Made by a program: the position numbers and the translations under genes. The notes beneath the pieces were generated by a model. That model was not told the DNA's origin, searched no databases, and saw nothing but the letters and a program-made list of their open reading frames with translations. This document shows, in pieces, positions 4,242-5,262 of a DNA stretch of 5,262 bases. How positions within the stretch are numbered: position 1 is the stretch's first letter; every line of letters starts with the position of its first letter. The DNA is from TMED14 sp003444795 (GTDB taxonomy: Bacteria; Bacteroidota; Bacteroidia; Flavobacteriales; Schleiferiaceae), in assembly GCA_963978445.1 (NCBI GenBank), contig CAXBRT010000119.1:1-5262 (forward strand). The letters run 5' to 3'.

Positions 4242-5262
4242 TTGTACACATCGTTGGCGCTCGCCCTCAGTTTATCAAATTAGTGCCTTTGTATCAGGCA
4301 TTGGCGGAGCGTGGAGCGACCCAACGGGTGCTGCATTCGGGTCAGCACTGGGAGGCCGGAATGAGCGATGTATTCTTTCAAGAGTTTGGTCTTCAGCCGG
4401 ATGAAGTGCTAAGTTGGTCAATGGTCCACGAGGAGAATGTGGGAGCAATGCAAAATGTGCTTCACGAATGGTCTCCCGCAACGGTGGTGGTGTATGGCGA
4501 TACCTTTTCGACCTGGTGTGCTGCTAGGGCCGCTAAGCGACTCGGGCTGCCTTTGGCGCATGTTGAGGCGGGATTGCGAAGTTTTAATGCGTCGATGCCC
4601 GAGGAAGAAGCGCGAGTCAAGACAGATACCGCGAGCGATTGGCATTTTGTTCCCTCTGAACGTGCCTTGGTTCAACTGCAACGGGAAGGATTGGATCGTG
4701 GGGCGAAGCATACGTTGATTACGGGCGATATCATGGCGGATGCACTTGTGCAGCGCCCCAAGGTGTCACCAACGCTGGGGCGGATTTTGGTTACGTTGCA
4801 TCGAAACACGAATGTGGATGATGCGCTGATTCGGACACGGATTGTTGGAGCCATCGCGGAGCTGGCAAAAACCCACGAGATTCATTGGCCCATCCATCCT
4901 CGACTTCGGGCATTTTTAGAAAAGGATGAACTCCCTCCTGCGATTCACTGGCACCCACCGTTGGGACGTGAAGCCCTTTTAGCGCAATTGGATGCGGCGG
5001 AATGGGTCATCACCGATTCTGGGGGGCTTCAGAAGGAGGCGTATTTCTGTCAACGGAATTGTGTTGTGCTTCGGAATGAGACGGAATGGGCGGAGCTACT
5101 GGAAACGGGCCACTCCTTCTTGGTAAATCCGGAAGCGGCAGAGGATAAGAATTTCCTGTTGAATGCACTTAAAACATGCATGCAAACCGAGACCACATCG
5201 GCATTTGTTCCGATCTATGGGGAAGGGCATGCGGCTCACAAAATGGCGAAAGCGCTTTGGAA
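4238..5262 (+). CDS. UDP-GlcNAc 2-epimerase-like protein (non-hydrolysing), 3' end outside window
   Basis: The frame is open for 341 codons to the right edge. The opening MIVHIVGARPQFIKL (1-15) is the nucleotide-sugar-binding start of the WecB/WbpI-type epimerases, which invert C2 of UDP-GlcNAc or a derivative for surface polysaccharide synthesis in the cytoplasm. Further marks are SGQHW (34-38), MSDVFF (42-47), VYGDTFST (85-92), HVEAGLRSFNASMPEEEAR (108-126), LHRNTNVDD (187-195) and TDSGGLQKEA (259-268). By position, Arg9, Lys14, Asp88, Glu110, Glu122/123 and His188 match catalytic or binding residues described for E. coli WecB. Wording such as GARPQFIK and HVEAGLRSFN is closer to the WbpI/CapG branch than to WecB. 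The last visible part, YGEGHAAHKMAKAL (327-340), resembles the family's C-terminal helix, so few residues are missing. The start overlaps the radC stop by four bases (ATGA). Family assignment is firm; the exact substrate is not. Confidence 0.93.
   Translation, partial: MIVHIVGARPQFIKLVPLYQALAERGATQRVLHSGQHWEAGMSDVFFQEFGLQPDEVLSWSMVHEENVGAMQNVLHEWSPATVVVYGDTFSTWCAARAAKRLGLPLAHVEAGLRSFNASMPEEEARVKTDTASDWHFVPSERALVQLQREGLDRGAKHTLITGDIMADALVQRPKVSPTLGRILVTLHRNTNVDDALIRTRIVGAIAELAKTHEIHWPIHPRLRAFLEKDELPPAIHWHPPLGREALLAQLDAAEWVITDSGGLQKEAYFCQRNCVVLRNETEWAELLETGHSFLVNPEAAEDKNFLLNALKTCMQTETTSAFVPIYGEGHAAHKMAKALW

Overview
The window looks like a chromosomal segment of a Bacteroidota bacterium, probably Flavobacteriales-like with a moderately high GC content. 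This is an inference from several signs: promoter-like elements of the TAnnTTTG type, starts without a Shine-Dalgarno sequence, a tRNA gene without encoded CCA, a short (archaeal/eukaryotic-type) prolyl-tRNA synthetase, and a RadC protein whose wording (GGWTGTVADLR, VLDHLIV) is of the kind I recall from that phylum. Most of the window is conserved housekeeping DNA. I found no mobile element, CRISPR array, integrase or defence system.

Layout: Bases 1-609 (minus strand) hold the 5' two hundred codons of a Tyr/Gly/Pro-rich lipoprotein that runs off the left edge; its DNA carries short tandem repeats and a perfect 20-bp palindrome. A 56-bp divergent gap separates it from proS (666-2138, plus), which is followed after 3 bp by a 220-residue conserved-type protein of unknown function (2142-2804). 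A new transcription unit then begins: tandem TAnnTTTG elements (2854-2872), a GCAA-loop hairpin at the start of the RNA, tRNA-Glu(UUC) (2898-2971), rpsT for ribosomal protein S20 (3005-3259), and a strong terminator (3281-3308). A 220-bp gap follows with octamer repeats and an AT-rich inverted repeat. It leads to radC (3534-4241), whose stop codon overlaps the start of a non-hydrolysing UDP-GlcNAc 2-epimerase-like gene (4238 to the right edge, nearly complete).

Functionally the centre serves translation: ProRS charges tRNA-Pro, tRNA-Glu feeds translation and usually tetrapyrrole synthesis, and S20 assembles the 30S subunit. The right end couples a JAMM-fold RadC protein to a nucleotide-sugar enzyme for surface polysaccharide. 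No wholly new system is evident. The points most worth checking are the leader hairpin that competes with the tRNA acceptor stem, the two large perfect inverted repeats inside coding sequence, the altered catalytic-loop wording of the epimerase, and the degenerate zinc site of ProRS.
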